Below, in pieces: positions 11,194-22,339 of a stretch of DNA of 64,000 nt. The first letter of the stretch is position 1; each line of letters starts with the position of its first letter. Below the pieces are notes generated by a model that did not search any database, had not been told where the DNA came from, and worked only from the letters and a program-made list of their open reading frames with translations. The position numbers and the translations under genes were made by a program. Source of the DNA: Xenopus tropicalis (lineage: Eukaryota > Chordata > Amphibia > Anura > Pipidae). The stretch lies in the NCBI RefSeq assembly GCF_000004195.4, contig NC_030678.2:83054904-83118903 (forward strand), in the 5' to 3' direction.

Positions 11194-12333
11194 TACCTCT
11201 GGCCCTGGGTTCTATCACTTACAATATTGAAACAAAGCATGGTGATCACCTAAATTATCTTTAACCCACTGATGGTAATGGATCTCTCATTTACAAAGAT
11301 GCTTTCTGAATATCAGCCACATCTGCTACTATTTCTGTTACAATATCACAACCCTCAGAAGTTTATATCAAAAACTTACAGCAGACTGCCCTCAGTGGGA
11401 GATCATAGTAAGGCCACAAATATAAGTCTGCCACAGCCTAGACTTGATTGATATAATTCTACTTTTGTCTAAACCTCTCACTGAACTATTTTGGATTGTA
11501 AATAGTTGCCCTCAACCCTAATTTACATATTGACCTCTGTTGTTATTGAAACATACCCTCCTCCAAAGGATTTAAATTATATTAATTACTAGAATAACCT
11601 CAATGCTTTACACCTGCAATAGGTGAAGACAAGTGTTGTGAAGGACGCTCTAAGAATAAATAAATATCAAATTGGTCACAAGGGGGTTTTGGGAATGCAT
11701 AAGCTGCACCACCCTGCAATAGTTCCAAGGTCTGAAAAGCTAGCTAGGGAACATATGTGGAACAAAGGCTAAAACATAACTTTTAGTTCTCCAGAAATGA
11801 TGCTTTTCTTATAAAGATTGTTTTCACAAGATTTAGGAATTCTATTATGATGATGGTAGTCATTACCCTTAGACACAATGTTTACCTCTAATCTACCCCT
11901 AATCAAATATATTTTTAGAAACAGTTCTACCATACATTGTTAATATCATTTGTTTCTAACCATTTGTTACTAACCATATAATACATATTTGTTACTAATC
12001 CTACAGTTTTGGTATGATTACCACTTAATGTTAACTTATTAGTTACAGGGCAGTGTATATGTTTTGTGTATATGCAAGCTTGGCTAAAGGGCCACAACCT
12101 TTGGGTAATTCTTGGGCCTCAAGGGTGTCTTTTACAGTGTTGTTGTAATACTTACTTAGGGTCAGTCTCAATATTAGTCCTGAGCAGTGATCCTTTATTG
12201 GACAATGTACGGTTAATCCATAACCCGCCTTTAGACTTTGATTGTACCAATGGACTTTGTGTGAGGGATGGGGTTTACATGCTTGACCTATTTGTATACA
12301 ATCATGTAAGCACTGTGTTTCTTTGAGTTTGGG
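11194..12333. other. non-coding interval
   Basis: Unique AT-rich DNA. A minus-strand open frame reaches 12402 and a plus-strand one spans 12066-12326, but neither resembles a known family and the minus one runs into the MITE at 12342. Confidence 0.4.
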
Positions 12334-12496
12334 TATATGACTAGTGATGGGTGAATTAATTCGCCAGGCATGGATTCGCAGCAAATTTCCGCATTTCGCC
12401 ATTGGCGGATTTTAAAAAATGCCGCACATGACAATTCTTTTTGACATGCAACATTTTCACTGTTTTGGGACAGATTTGCTCATTACTATATATGAC
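12334..12496. mobile_element. hAT-like MITE (TAGTGATGAGC family), copy 2
   Basis: Body 12342-12488 (147 bp). Left terminus TAGTGATGGGTGAATT; right terminus, inverted, TAGTAATGAGCAAATC. A perfect 8-bp duplication TATATGAC lies at 12334-12341 and 12489-12496. Shares the 'cgccaggcatggattcg' interior with copy 1. A decayed third copy, reversed, lies at about 39340-39404. Confidence 0.85.
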
Positions 12497-12609
12497 CTTT
12501 AGTTGCAAAGACAGGAGCATGCAGTGGAGCCAGCCTTCTAACTGCTAGCCAGATTGGAACATTGAATATATTTGAATTATAGTACATATTACCTCAGATG
12601 TACTTTCTT

Positions 12610-13248
12610 TCTTCTTTGTCCCTTCCATGTCAGTACGCATGGGCAGTATTGCCCCTCCCAGCCAGGAGGTAGGACCTATACCAAAGCCAGTCAAAATTAA
12701 TCCTTACCTATAAGACCATGTGACTTCCTCACCACTGTTATTTTTTGTCCTACTGTACAGAGGTTGGATGTTTATGGCAACCATAATGTGGAAATCCCTA
12801 TGGTCCCTGAGAGGATTCTTGTAGCAGGGAATGGTTAGTTTTTTTCTTGTGATGCTTGATTTTTTGTTTTTAGCATCTGTTGATATTATTATTCCCACCC
12901 CTTATTGTTTAGGGGCATGGCTTGATAGATCCCATGTATACTGACATGGAAGGGACGAAGAAGAAAATGAGAATTTCACTTACCTCTTATCGTAAATTCC
13001 ATTTCTTCTAGTCCCGACATGTCAGTATGGGATTTCCCATCCCTATTATTTGGTTCTTGTACTGCTTGGCAAATGTATAACAGTGGTGAGGAGGAAGTCA
13101 TATGGTCTTATAGGTAAGGATTAATTTTGATTGGCTTTGGTATAGGTCCTACCTCCTGGCTGGGAGGGGCAATACTGCCCATGCATACTAGGACTAGTCG
13201 GGACTAGAAGAAATGGAATTTATGATAAGAGGTAAGTGAAATTCTCAT
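12610..13248. repeat. complex foldback element with three pairs of inverted arms
   Basis: Three nested or overlapping inverted pairs are readable: 12610-12634 with 12940-12965 (cttctttgtcccttccatg); 12638-12741 with 13077-13183 (about 105 bp, including 'tcccagccaggaggtagg'); and 12968-13018 with 13197-13248 (about 50 bp). The last pair contains AGAGGTAAGTGAA, a consensus splice-donor match, once on each strand. No coding capacity. Family not recognised. Confidence 0.7.
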
Positions 13249-13794
13249 TTTTCCTATGCAACAACTATTTTGCTTTTTGGTCCCTCCCTATAGCCAAATG
13301 ACGAATAGCAACAGATACAGACATTGCCACTACTATACTTCTTTTTCAGGCACTGTGAATAGGACCCTTGAAATTTTACACATAACATTAATAGCCTTAA
13401 TACCCAATTACTCCAATATAGGACACATGTAACTGCCAGAGGCCAGTTTTACAACTTAACCTTACGCTGAAATATTTACAATTACCTTTTCTAGCAAATT
13501 AGAAGATTGGCAACTCAATTATTAGTGGCCACAACAGACGTAGCAAGTGCCTGACCCTCTTTTGTTTACCTCCTGTGCTCCTGTCCTAAGCAAAAATAAT
13601 AGTTACTTAACATAGATAATGTGGAGGAAGCTTTATCAAGTGTACATCATCAAAACACAAACCACTCTTTAAAGGTAGAACAATTAGATAACATAATTAG
13701 ATAACCACACCCACAGAGTGTCCATTAGTTCATCGAAAGTCCACATCAAGTCCAAATAATTAATCACATAATTGCTCATGGACCAATTCCTAGA
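13249..13794. other. non-coding interval
   Basis: AT-rich unique sequence; no gene or bounded repeat recognised. Confidence 0.4.
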
Positions 13795-13950
13795 GATGAA
13801 CTGAATCCACTATTTTAGGATCCGTCTGAACCCCAAATCCTTTGCAAATATCCTTTTAGTGAATCGAAAAATTAGACACGATAAAAAATTTTAACACATG
13901 CTATAAATAGCGCTCGTTTTAACGCACTTCAGTGAATCAACCCTATGGTC
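13795..13950. repeat. debris of two MITE families
   Basis: 13795-13850 ('agagatgaactgaatccact', then 'aaccccaaatcctttgcaaa') resembles the GGATTCGG-type element at 5440. 13875-13950 ('aacacatgctataaatagcg', 'ttcagtgaatcaaccc') is the reverse of the 'gattcactaaag' family seen at 52700-52920. Confidence 0.4.
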
Positions 13951-14198
13951 AAGTGCTAGAAGTGATGCCATCCTGACTCAGATTTGCATCAAAGAGCATT
14001 TGCAGTCACTTTGATGCATCAATAGCAACTCCTGCTTATGGCAATACATGTCAGTAAAAACAATTTAAATTGTGCCCAAAATTGCACTTGGAACATTGGA
14101 CTTGTGTAAGTAAATAGCGCCACATGCCTCTACTTGTTCCCTATTTTGCATCTTTATTCAATGAAACCATACAGGGTCATAATTACCTCAATATATTA

Positions 14199-14410
14199 CA
14201 AACCGGATTCCAAAAAAGTTGGGACACTAAACAAATTGTGAATAAAAACTGAACGCAATGATGTGGAGGTGCCAACTTCTAATATTTTATTCAGAATAGA
14301 ACATAAATCACGGAACAAAAGTTTAAACTGAGAAAATGTACCATTTTAAGGGAAAAATATGTTGATTCAGAATTTCATGGTGTCAACAAATCCCAAAAAA
14401 GTTGGGACAA
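14199..14410. repeat. left inverted repeat of the Tc1-like element
   Basis: Carries 'ccaaaaaagttgggaca' near the outer end (14210) and again at the inner end (14393), about 185 bp apart: the direct repeats within the inverted repeat. Confidence 0.9.
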
Positions 14411-14418
14411 GGCCATTT

Positions 14419-15440
14419 TCACCACTGTGTGGCATCTCCCCTTCTTCTTACAACACTCAACAGACGTCTGGGGACTGAGGAGACCAGTTTTTCAAGTTTA
14501 GGAATAGGAATGCTCTCCCATTCTTGTCTAATACAGGCCTCTAACTGTTCAATCGTCTTGGGCCTTCTTTGTCGCACCTTCCTCTTTATGATGCGCCAAA
14601 TGTTCTCTATAGGTGAAAGATCTGGACTGCAGACTGGCCATTTCAGTACCCGGATCCTTCTCCTACGCAGCCATGATGTTGTGATTGATGCAGAATGGGG
14701 TCTGGCATTATCTTGTTGAAAAATGCAGGGTCTTCCCTGAAAGAGATGACGTCTGGATGGGAGCATATGTTGTTCTAGAACCTGAATATATTTTTCTGCA
14801 TTGATGCTGCCTTTCCAGACATGCAAGCTGCCCATGCCACACGCACTCATGCAACCCCATACCATCAGAGATGCAGGCTTCTGAACTGAGCGTTGATAAG
14901 AACTTGGGTTGTCCTTGTCCTCTTTGGTCTGGATGACATGGCGTCCCAGATTTCCAAAAAGAACTTCGAATCGTGACTCATCTGACCACAGAACAGTCTT
15001 CCATTTTGCCACACTCCATTTTAAATGATCCCTGGCCCACTGAAAACGCCTGAGCTTGTGGATCTTGCTTAGAAATGGCTTCTTCTTTGCACTGTAGAGT
15101 TTCAGCTGGCAACGGCGGATGGCACGGTGGATTGTGTTCACTGACAATGGTTTCTGGAAGTGTTCCTGAGCCCATTCTGTGATTTCCTTTACAGTAGCAT
15201 TCCTGTTTGTGGTGCAGTGTCGTTTAAGGGCCCGGAGATCACGGGCATCCAGTATGGTTTTACGGCCTTGACCCTTACGCACAGAAATTGTTCCAGATTC
15301 CTGAATCTTCAGATGATGTTATGCACAGTTGATTATGATAGATGCAAAATCTTTGCAATTTTTCGCTGGGTAACACCTTTCTGATATTGCTCCACTATCT
15401 TTCTGTGCAACATTGTGGGAATTGGTGATCCTCTACCCAT
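14419..15440 (-). pseudogene. Tc1-like transposase, broken at the N-terminus
   Basis: A cut-and-paste transposase of the DDE Tc1 class acts on the flanking inverted repeats. The open C-terminal portion (287 residues, 15282 to 14419) contains a helix-turn-helix part (about 12-60), the DDE residues D101 (in LWSDESRF), D191 (in FQQDNARPH) and E226 (in SPDLSPIENIW), with 34 residues between the last two (DD34E). With the upstream start at 15440 (MGRGSPIP) the reading length is about 340 codons, the usual Tc1 size. That N-terminal stretch is broken by TAA at 15333-15335 and TGA at 15309-15311, and by a 1-base shift near 15303-15307 that joins it out of frame to the rest. The copy therefore cannot make full-length transposase, though its catalytic domain reads open. 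Family assignment is firm; inactivity is inferred from the stops. Confidence 0.93.
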
Positions 15441-15579
15441 CTTGGCTTCTGAGAGACACTGCAACTCTGAGAAGCTCTTTTTATACCCAATCATGTTGCC
15501 AGTTGACCTAATTAGTGTTATTTGGTCTTCCAGCTCTTCGTTATGCTCAAATTTACTTTTTCCAGCCTCTTATTGCTAC

Positions 15580-15791
15580 TTGTCCCAACTTTTTTGGGAT
15601 TTGTTGACACCATGAAATTCTGAATCAACATATTTTTCCCTTAAAATGGTACATTTTCTCAGTTTAAACTTTTGTTCCGTGATTTATGTTCTATTCTGAA
15701 TAAAATATTAGAAGTTGGCACCTCCACATCATTGCGTTCAGTTTTTATTCACAATTTGTTTAGTGTCCCAACTTTTTTGGAATCCGGTTTG
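15580..15791. repeat. right inverted repeat of the Tc1-like element
   Basis: Nearly exact inverse of 14199-14410, with the same two internal direct repeats (tgtcccaacttttttgg). Confidence 0.9.
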
Positions 15792-16133
15792 TATGTATAC
15801 CATTTGTATTTTATGGCCAAACCAGACAGATATCATCTTAATACAAAACAGGCTTAACATGTTTTCTACCCTGCTTAATACTGTAGATCCAAATCAATAA
15901 GGCTTTATAATAGCAAGTAGCAGATAACGTGAGACAGCTATCAGATATTATTGCTGATGGTAGGATAATTCAAACTAAAACAGTTGTCCTTATGCTGTAC
16001 TTACACAAAGCTTTTGATTCTTTGTCTTTGTCATGCGTCTTATATATCCTTAATTGATCCCACATAAAAAGCTTTATCATAATGATTTAAGTAAAATAAA
16101 TAGAAATCATATAACCCATAGTAAACTAGCAGG

Positions 16134-16260
16134 AATGGTGGCACAGCGGCACACTGTTTAACACTGGTTCCTTGCAGCCCTCAGTTCCTGACTGAGTTTG
16201 ATTCTGAGTTTGATTTTTCTTATCTGTGATGGTTTCCTCACACGCTAAGCAAGGTTTCGC
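16134..16260 (+). repeat. old L2/SINE-like dispersed repeat fragment
   Basis: The run 'gtggcacagcggcacactg' followed by 'ccttgcagccctcagttcct' matches the start of the same widespread repeat seen reversed at 5041. Highly decayed. Confidence 0.4.
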
Positions 16261-16851
16261 AAAACAGATTCGCTTCATCACTAATGATGACAGCTTTTTA
16301 TCATAAAAGATAAAAATAAATACATTCATCTAAAATAATACATTTATCTACACCTATTTTAGTTTCCAATTGATTTAAAGAAGGAGTTAGTCATTTCTGG
16401 GAGATACTTTATTCAAGTTTTAGGGATCCCATATCCTCCTGGGCAAAGGTCTTATTTAAAGAGGTAATTTACCTTTAAATTAACATTAGTATGTTATACA
16501 ATGAGCTATTTTCAGCTACATTTCAAGTGAAGTGTAAACTATATGAAACACTTGCCATCCAACGCAACACACCTATCAAAAGAGAACGCTGCATGCTGCA
16601 TCTGTCAAGATAAAATGGGATGGTTTCTGAAAGACTTTTTTCTCTCACTGAATTACATTGAGAAAAACAGACCATCCAAATGTATCTGATCATCCATGTA
16701 ATTTAGTCCTTAGACACTCAAATTAGAGAGGTGCAGCCCTGTCCTTAAGGACTCGTATGTTGCGTTCCACCTGCATTCAGAGCTTACATGCACCTGTGGC
16801 AGGCAATAGGAATAGAGCTGCTGTACCTTTGACACTGCTTTCTGCACTGAG
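16261..16851. other. non-coding interval
   Basis: No gene or bounded repeat recognised. Confidence 0.4.
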
Positions 16852-17184
16852 TACAGGTATGGGATTCCCTATCCTGGAAACCCTTTATCCAGAAAGTTCA
16901 GAATTACGGAAAGGCCATCTCCCATAGACTCCATTATAAGCAAATAATTTTAATTTTATAAAATAATTTCCATTTTCTCTGTAATAATAAAACAGAACCT
17001 TGTACTTGATCCTCCAACTAAGATATAATTAATCCTTATTGGGGGCAAAACAAGCCTATTGGGTTTATTCAAAATCTAAATGATTTCTAGCAGACTTAAG
17101 TTACAGAGATCCAAATTACAGAAAATCCCTTATCCGGAAAACCCTAGGTCCTGAGCACTCTGGATAACAGTTCCCATACCTGTA
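16852..17184. mobile_element. TA-flanked MITE ('CAGGTATGGGA' family), full copy
   Basis: Body 16854-17182 (329 bp) between TA dinucleotides. Left terminus CAGGTATGGGATTCCC; right terminus, inverted, CAGGTATGGGAACTGT. The interior alternates 'ttatcc(a/g)ga' blocks with an AT-rich centre. The TA duplication suggests mobilisation by a Tc1/mariner-type transposase. Other copies: 19105-19743 (nested), 46670-46935 and 5304-5430 (fragments). Confidence 0.8.
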
Positions 17185-17399
17185 CTGGATTTTTGGCATT
17201 GTAAATGCTTTCTATATATGCACTCTTGTACCCCCTTAGTGCTTGAGAACTTGTGTCACAGGGTAAATGATCCCTTCTATTTCTTATCTGCTTTTTTTAA
17301 ACTCTATATCCAGTGGCTGTTTGAAAATTCTGAAAATATAGCAAAATAATTAGAAATTCAAATTAAAACATGAAGAGGAGAAAAAAAAACCAAGAAAAA

Positions 17400-17960
17400 G
17401 GTGAGGTTTAGCATACACTTGCCCATAAGAATAAGAAGCGTCGGGTAGGCTATCTCGGCACTAATTAGTGATTTTTCATTGCTCCATGGTGTGAAAGGAT
17501 TTAGGGCAGCTGACGCTTTTAATTAGAAGAGGTGCTGTGCAATCTGAAGTTCAGATCGAAGGACAGTAGAGCTCAGTGACTATTTCATGTAGAATAAGAG
17601 AGAAAAGACATCTCTTAATAGTCGGGAGCAGTGCTGAGTGAATCCATAACCATCACACTGACAGGTTTAAATGGGGGAGGTGATAAGGCGGACACAGCGC
17701 CTTTCCGGCCAGCTGATGGCTGTTTCAATGACACTAGTGTTAATCACAACTAGCAGAGAATTCTATAATTGGATTTTTCAAACATAGGCAGCTGTCGCTT
17801 CAGCACTGAGCTCGCCACCGTACAGCGACACATTTCCTTTAGTAGAAAGTGGATATGGTTCTCAGTTTTGTTGTGACCTCTGACTCATGACTATTAATAT
17901 TTTTTGCCGTGGGTGCGGAGAATGCACTGAGAAAGAAATAGGGTTTAATGAAGAGCAAAC
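17400..17960. promoter_or_regulatory. candidate conserved non-coding element
   Basis: Unique, GC-balanced, complex sequence, unlike the surrounding AT-rich DNA. It has homeodomain-like cores (ACTAATTAGTGA, TTTTAATTAGAA), E-boxes (CAGCTG at about 17711 and again near 17790), and TTCAATGACACTAGTG followed by TTAATCACAA. No open frame of note. This is the best-looking enhancer candidate in the window, on texture only. Confidence 0.35.
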
Positions 17961-19102
17961 TTTCAATACCACATGAAAATATTTTGAAGTATTGCCATTG
18001 GTTAGCTATGGGAAGGAACTCATAAAATCTTTTAACACAAACCCTCTATACGCAGTATATAGTCTGGAGAAACACTATTGCTCATTACTGACACGACACG
18101 CTGTGCCTTGCAAAGTAGTCTCCTCAGACATCTTACACATCACAATCTTGTGTTGAAATAGAACATCCAGAAAATACTTCTGTAAAGCACTTGTTTAGCA
18201 TGAATTAATTGACTGAATATCTGCATGACTGTCAAAATAATAAATAGAACGCTGCATGGCAAATCACCATATCTGACTAGATTATGATATTTGGCTTACT
18301 TTGCATATATTTGATCTACTTTGTATGATTAGCTATTGATCTGTCCAATGAAAATATTTTAGTAGTATAAATATAGGGAAACATTTAGATACTTCCCCAT
18401 TTAGATAGGGGTTTTAACTCTCCCAACTGGTTTCTCCTTTGGGAGCCAAAGCAGTGACTGCATATTTTTTGTAGCTGTACCTTGCACCTTAACCTTTTTG
18501 GTAGCTAAAAACACCTTTATTTGTATCTTAGATGCAGACCACCGTATACGGAGGCAGCAACATTTTAGGCTTTCACAAATTCATGCTGCTTTACTATGGT
18601 TTGTGCCCAAGTTGCAAGGAAAGGCATTTTACTCAGGGTAAAGGTACAACAAGAGTGCCATATTGCAACTGGTCAATTCATCAGAATTTTCTGTCAGTGC
18701 CGTTATATATTGCCTGACGAGGCATTCAACTTGTCGGATGCATTCTGTCAATTCAACACCATCTGACAAAAGTGCTTATGTATTGACTTGTCTTGATACT
18801 ACTGGAGTCAAGGCAAGGTTACTGTGGAAGGGAGTGCCCCCCCCCAAAGATTTTTTTTTCACTCGCAGAAACATAGGGTAAAAAGGGTAAACTCCCCAGC
18901 CAAATCTTCATGTGTGTGGTCCCCATTTCCTACTCTATGTGTATTTTGGGTTGTCGCCATACGTCCTGGGGATCAGGAACCATGGTTATATTTCCAAGGA
19001 TTAGTGCAGCTGTGGACACCTTGTATGCAACCCTGAAGTGATCCAGGAGGGCCTCAGAGTGTCAAGGTTTGATTATAGTGCATATTGATCCCCGTTGTGT
19101 GG
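17961..19102. other. non-coding interval
   Basis: No supported gene. Short open frames at 18532-19036 lack recognisable families; 'gagtgccccccccccaaag' at 18831 is a simple poly-C tract. Confidence 0.4.
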
Positions 19103-19745
19103 TACAGGTATGGAATCCCTTATGCATTCATTATGCTTTGAATTACAGAAAGGTCATCTCTCATATTTTAATCTAATAATTCTAATTTTTAAAAATGAAT
19201 TTTTTTTTTGTAATAATAAAACAGTACAGGTATAGGACCCATTATCCAGAATGCTCGGGACCAAGGGTATTCCGGATAAGGGGTCTTTCCGTAATTTGGA
19301 TCTCAATACCTTAAGTCTACTAAAAAATCAATAAAACATTAATTAAACCCAATAGGATTGTTTTCCATCCAATAAGGATTCATTATATCTTAGTTGGAAT
19401 CAATTACAAGGTTCTGTTTTATTTCTACATAGAAAAAGGAAATCAGTTTTAAAATTCTGAATTATTTGATTAAAATGGAGTCTATGGGAGACGGGCATTC
19501 TGTAATTCGGAGCTTTCTGGATAACGGGTTTCCAGATAAGGGGTCCGATACCTGTACCTTGTACTTTGTACTTGATAACTAACAAATAAATGGTCTTTAT
19601 TGGTGCCAAAACAATTCTATTGCGTTTATTTAATGCTTAAATGATTTATAGCAGACTTAATACATGGTGATCCAAATTATGGAAAAATCTCTAATCAAAA
19701 AAACACAGGTCCTAAGCATTCCAGATAAGAGATCCTATACCTGTA
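19103..19745. mobile_element. TA-flanked MITE interrupted by a second copy of its own family
   Basis: Outer copy 19105-19743 with TA on both sides (19103-19104, 19744-19745); it begins CAGGTATGGAATCCC and ends AGATCCTATACCTG. At 19225 it is interrupted by an inner, complete copy; the outer sequence resumes at 19557 with 'ccttgtactttgtacttgat'. The outer copy is more diverged than the inner one, as its earlier insertion requires. Confidence 0.8.
19225..19556. mobile_element. inner TA-flanked MITE copy
   Basis: Body 19227-19554 (328 bp), flanked by TA at 19225-19226 and 19555-19556. Termini CAGGTATAGGACCC and, inverted, CAGGTATCGGACCC. Same family as 16854-17182 but in the opposite orientation. 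Confidence 0.8.
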
Positions 19746-19951
19746 CTATTAATACTGCACAATTTACTGTTTGGTTATTTTTCCGTACTACGATGCTGTT
19801 GCTCCTATTTGTACATCAGTTACAATGTTGTTAAGAACTACTGACGGCAAAGAATCTGTGAAACAATTAAAAGTGCACCATATAGCCTTATACTTTACTT
19901 ACATCTACAACGGTCCTTCCTGAGTGTAAAGGATCTTAATTACTAAGACCC

Positions 19952-20106
19952 TTAGGGCAATGACACACAGAGCTACTTGTTGCAGCTTCAAAATAGACAA
20001 CTCTGATCATTTTCTCTACATTTCGTTTAGCAGAGAGTAATTCTCAGTATTGTTGCAGCCACAGCAAGTAGCTGGCTACAAGTAGATCCATGTGTCATAT
20101 CCCTTA
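19952..20106. mobile_element. short foldback MITE (TTAGGGCAATGACACA termini)
   Basis: Left end TTAGGGCAATGACACACAG then 'agctacttgt'; right end, inverted, TAAGGGATATGACACATGG then 'atctacttgt'. About 155 bp in total with imperfect arms. Target duplication unclear because both ends abut TTA/TAA. Confidence 0.55.
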
Positions 20107-21439
20107 GGAACTGTGGTGCTCCACCTTACACAAGTAAAAAGCAAAAGTTCAATAAGTAAATCAAATGAAACATAAAAAACAATATTTAAGTTCATGTCCC
20201 TTAAAAATGAAAAAAGATGTACATATGCACAATACCATTTATAGAGCACAAAAAAGCACTGCAGAGCCATGGAGACATTTTTGTTCTCATCTCAAGACTG
20301 TTCAATTTATGGTTATTACAGGAATAGGCCGATTTTCCTATATTTCCTTATTATTCCAGGACAAATGTTCAGCAGTTTGGCTATTTCCCTTATGTTATGT
20401 CCTGCTATTATACCTTACAAGGCTTGCAGCGACTTTTATTATCCCCATTTAGGGTTAAAAGCTCAGCATTGCTGTTATTAAGATTCGCTGATGGGACAAT
20501 TGCTCTGACCGATGTCTTTTGAATGTCTCCAACATCTGTCAGACAATGTGTTCTGTATAAAATGGGACAGGTGTCCGTGGAGCTGTGAATGAAGTGAGTG
20601 TCTGAGCTTTTGATATCACTCAGTATGCGCCTTAAAGATCTTCTGTCCTGATTGCTCTGTGATAAGAATTGTAATTTTCTGTGCTGAATAGTAATCTTGC
20701 TCCAGGACTGCTTGCAGTAAGGAAACATGATGCAGTATTAAGCCCTATTAACCTTACTGTTCCATTAACCTCCAGCACCAGAATAACTTCTTATGATAGA
20801 TCTGTAAGTCTAAGGATTTTTAGTCTATGTATCAAACATGAGGAATAACCAAGGTGATTACTTTATATTTTTATAGTAAGAATTTGCAGTGTGTGGAAAG
20901 CTAACCGTATTTCTTCCTTAGTAGGGGCTATATACAGAGTCAGGTTAATATTTAGCATTACATGGATTTTAGTAAATATTTGAGGTGGTATGTGCATTAT
21001 ACTAATAAAAGGTGTTCACTTTTTGGATGTATTTTGGGTGTTTTATGCATGTTTCATTGTTAGCCATATCAAAATCCATTTCCCATACTTTTGTACAATT
21101 GTACAATCTGCCAAATTTGAAGTTCCATGCTCTTTAGTTAACATGGCTCAAATTGTCCAAGATCAATAAGCCCTTGGACAAAATAATTGAGGTAAGTAAC
21201 GAAGAGCAACTGACAGACGTTTTTGTGTGGGAGGTTAAATTTGTTATAGTGCCTGGAAATTAATGGCCTGCACCTTATCTCTTTCAAGAAAGCTCTTTAT
21301 AACACCCACCCTTACATACATATAATATTTTTTCCAAGTTTACATATAGTTAAAAGATTCATGCCCAAAATTTTGGCCAAAGAACAAATGGTTACTAAAC
21401 AGATTTTTCTTTTTTTTTTTTTCTTAAATGGGTTCTCAA
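20107..21439. other. non-coding interval
   Basis: AT-rich unique sequence; overlapping open frames on both strands at 20076-20728 show no family resemblance or splice structure. Confidence 0.4.
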
Positions 21440-21800
21440 GGTCTGTTGTCTTCAAACTACAGTCTTTTGATTGATCTGAAGACAAACGAGAGTTCGCTTA
21501 GCAACAGACAAAAGTATCCAGTCGCTCTGTCATTGGCTACTATTGACTGGCTTCTCCAGAGAAAGCAAAAGGAATTAAGATAAGGGTAAGCAGATGCAGA
21601 ATCTAAAACCTTAATTTTATTTTGTTATTAGTCTTCTCAAATATAATACGGTTGGAGCAAGATTATGTAAAGCGAGCTATTATTTGAGCAGTGTAGGCAG
21701 CTGGATTATGAGGAGCACAACACAGGCCAAGGGCAAACAAAACATCAACAAAGCCTTCATTGTACTGTATGCTGCAGTTGCTCTATAGCATTATAGTTAA
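21440..21800. promoter_or_regulatory. candidate conserved non-coding region
   Basis: Unique, complex sequence with repeated SOX-like ATTG/ACAA cores (TCTGTCATTGGCTACTATTG, ACAAAACATCAACAAAGCC and TTCATTGT) and no repeat signature or coding frame. Regulatory role is only a hypothesis. Confidence 0.25.
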
Positions 21801-22339
21801 CATAAAGCAGAAAGCAGAATTGTTCAGGGAAAGTGGCCCAGTGCTCTAGTGCCAGTATATTCACATTGGTGTAATGTGGGTGTTTGGGTGTGTTTGCACA
21901 TTTTCTTTGCCAATGTAAAAAAAAGTGTAGCTACATTACAAGCTTCTTCTACGTGCTTTTCAATAAAAAGTAGCAATACATACATTTTTTAATAGTGTTT
22001 ATGGCTTTTTCAGTACTGGGACCAGGCTTCTTTTGCCTGGTAGCATCAGTGTATCTTGAGAAGTTCCCTGCTGTGTATAGCTGGTGGCCAGCAGCTCCTT
22101 CCTGGTCTGCCGAAGAGGAAGCTAATAGTACAGAGAAAATATTCTTTCCCAACAAACAAAAAGCATAAAATATGTCAAGTGAGTATGAAGGTAACAAAGT
22201 ACACTTTAAATAATAAATGTAAATGAAGAAACATTTCCAATTCAGCACAGCAGATTGCCTGAAGTGTGCCCCAGTGAAACATAGACCAATATAGGCTGTA
22301 AGAATAAACGACATACTGTTGTTTAGATGTTCCCCTGTG
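21801..22339. other. non-coding interval
   Basis: No supported gene; the minus-strand open frame 21949-22314 has no recognisable family. Confidence 0.35.

Larger units (their letters stand above)
14197..15793 (-). mobile_element. Tc1/mariner-family DNA transposon with 212-bp inverted repeats
   Basis: Body 14199-15791 (1593 bp), flanked by TA at 14197-14198 and 15792-15793. The termini are CAAACCGGATTCCAAAAAAG and its inverse. The inverted repeats extend about 212 bp each (14199-14410 and 15580-15791), with 'ccaaaaaagttgggaca' recurring at both the outer and inner ends of each repeat, the expected layout for paired transposase sites of the long-repeat (IR/DR) Tc1 type. The transposase gene lies between the repeats on the minus strand. 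The near-identity of the two repeats suggests a fairly recent insertion. Confidence 0.95.

Noticed and set aside
12043..12402. 119-aa minus-strand open frame
   Set aside because: Runs into a MITE at its start and resembles no family; the plus-strand frame over the same DNA is equally open, as expected by chance.
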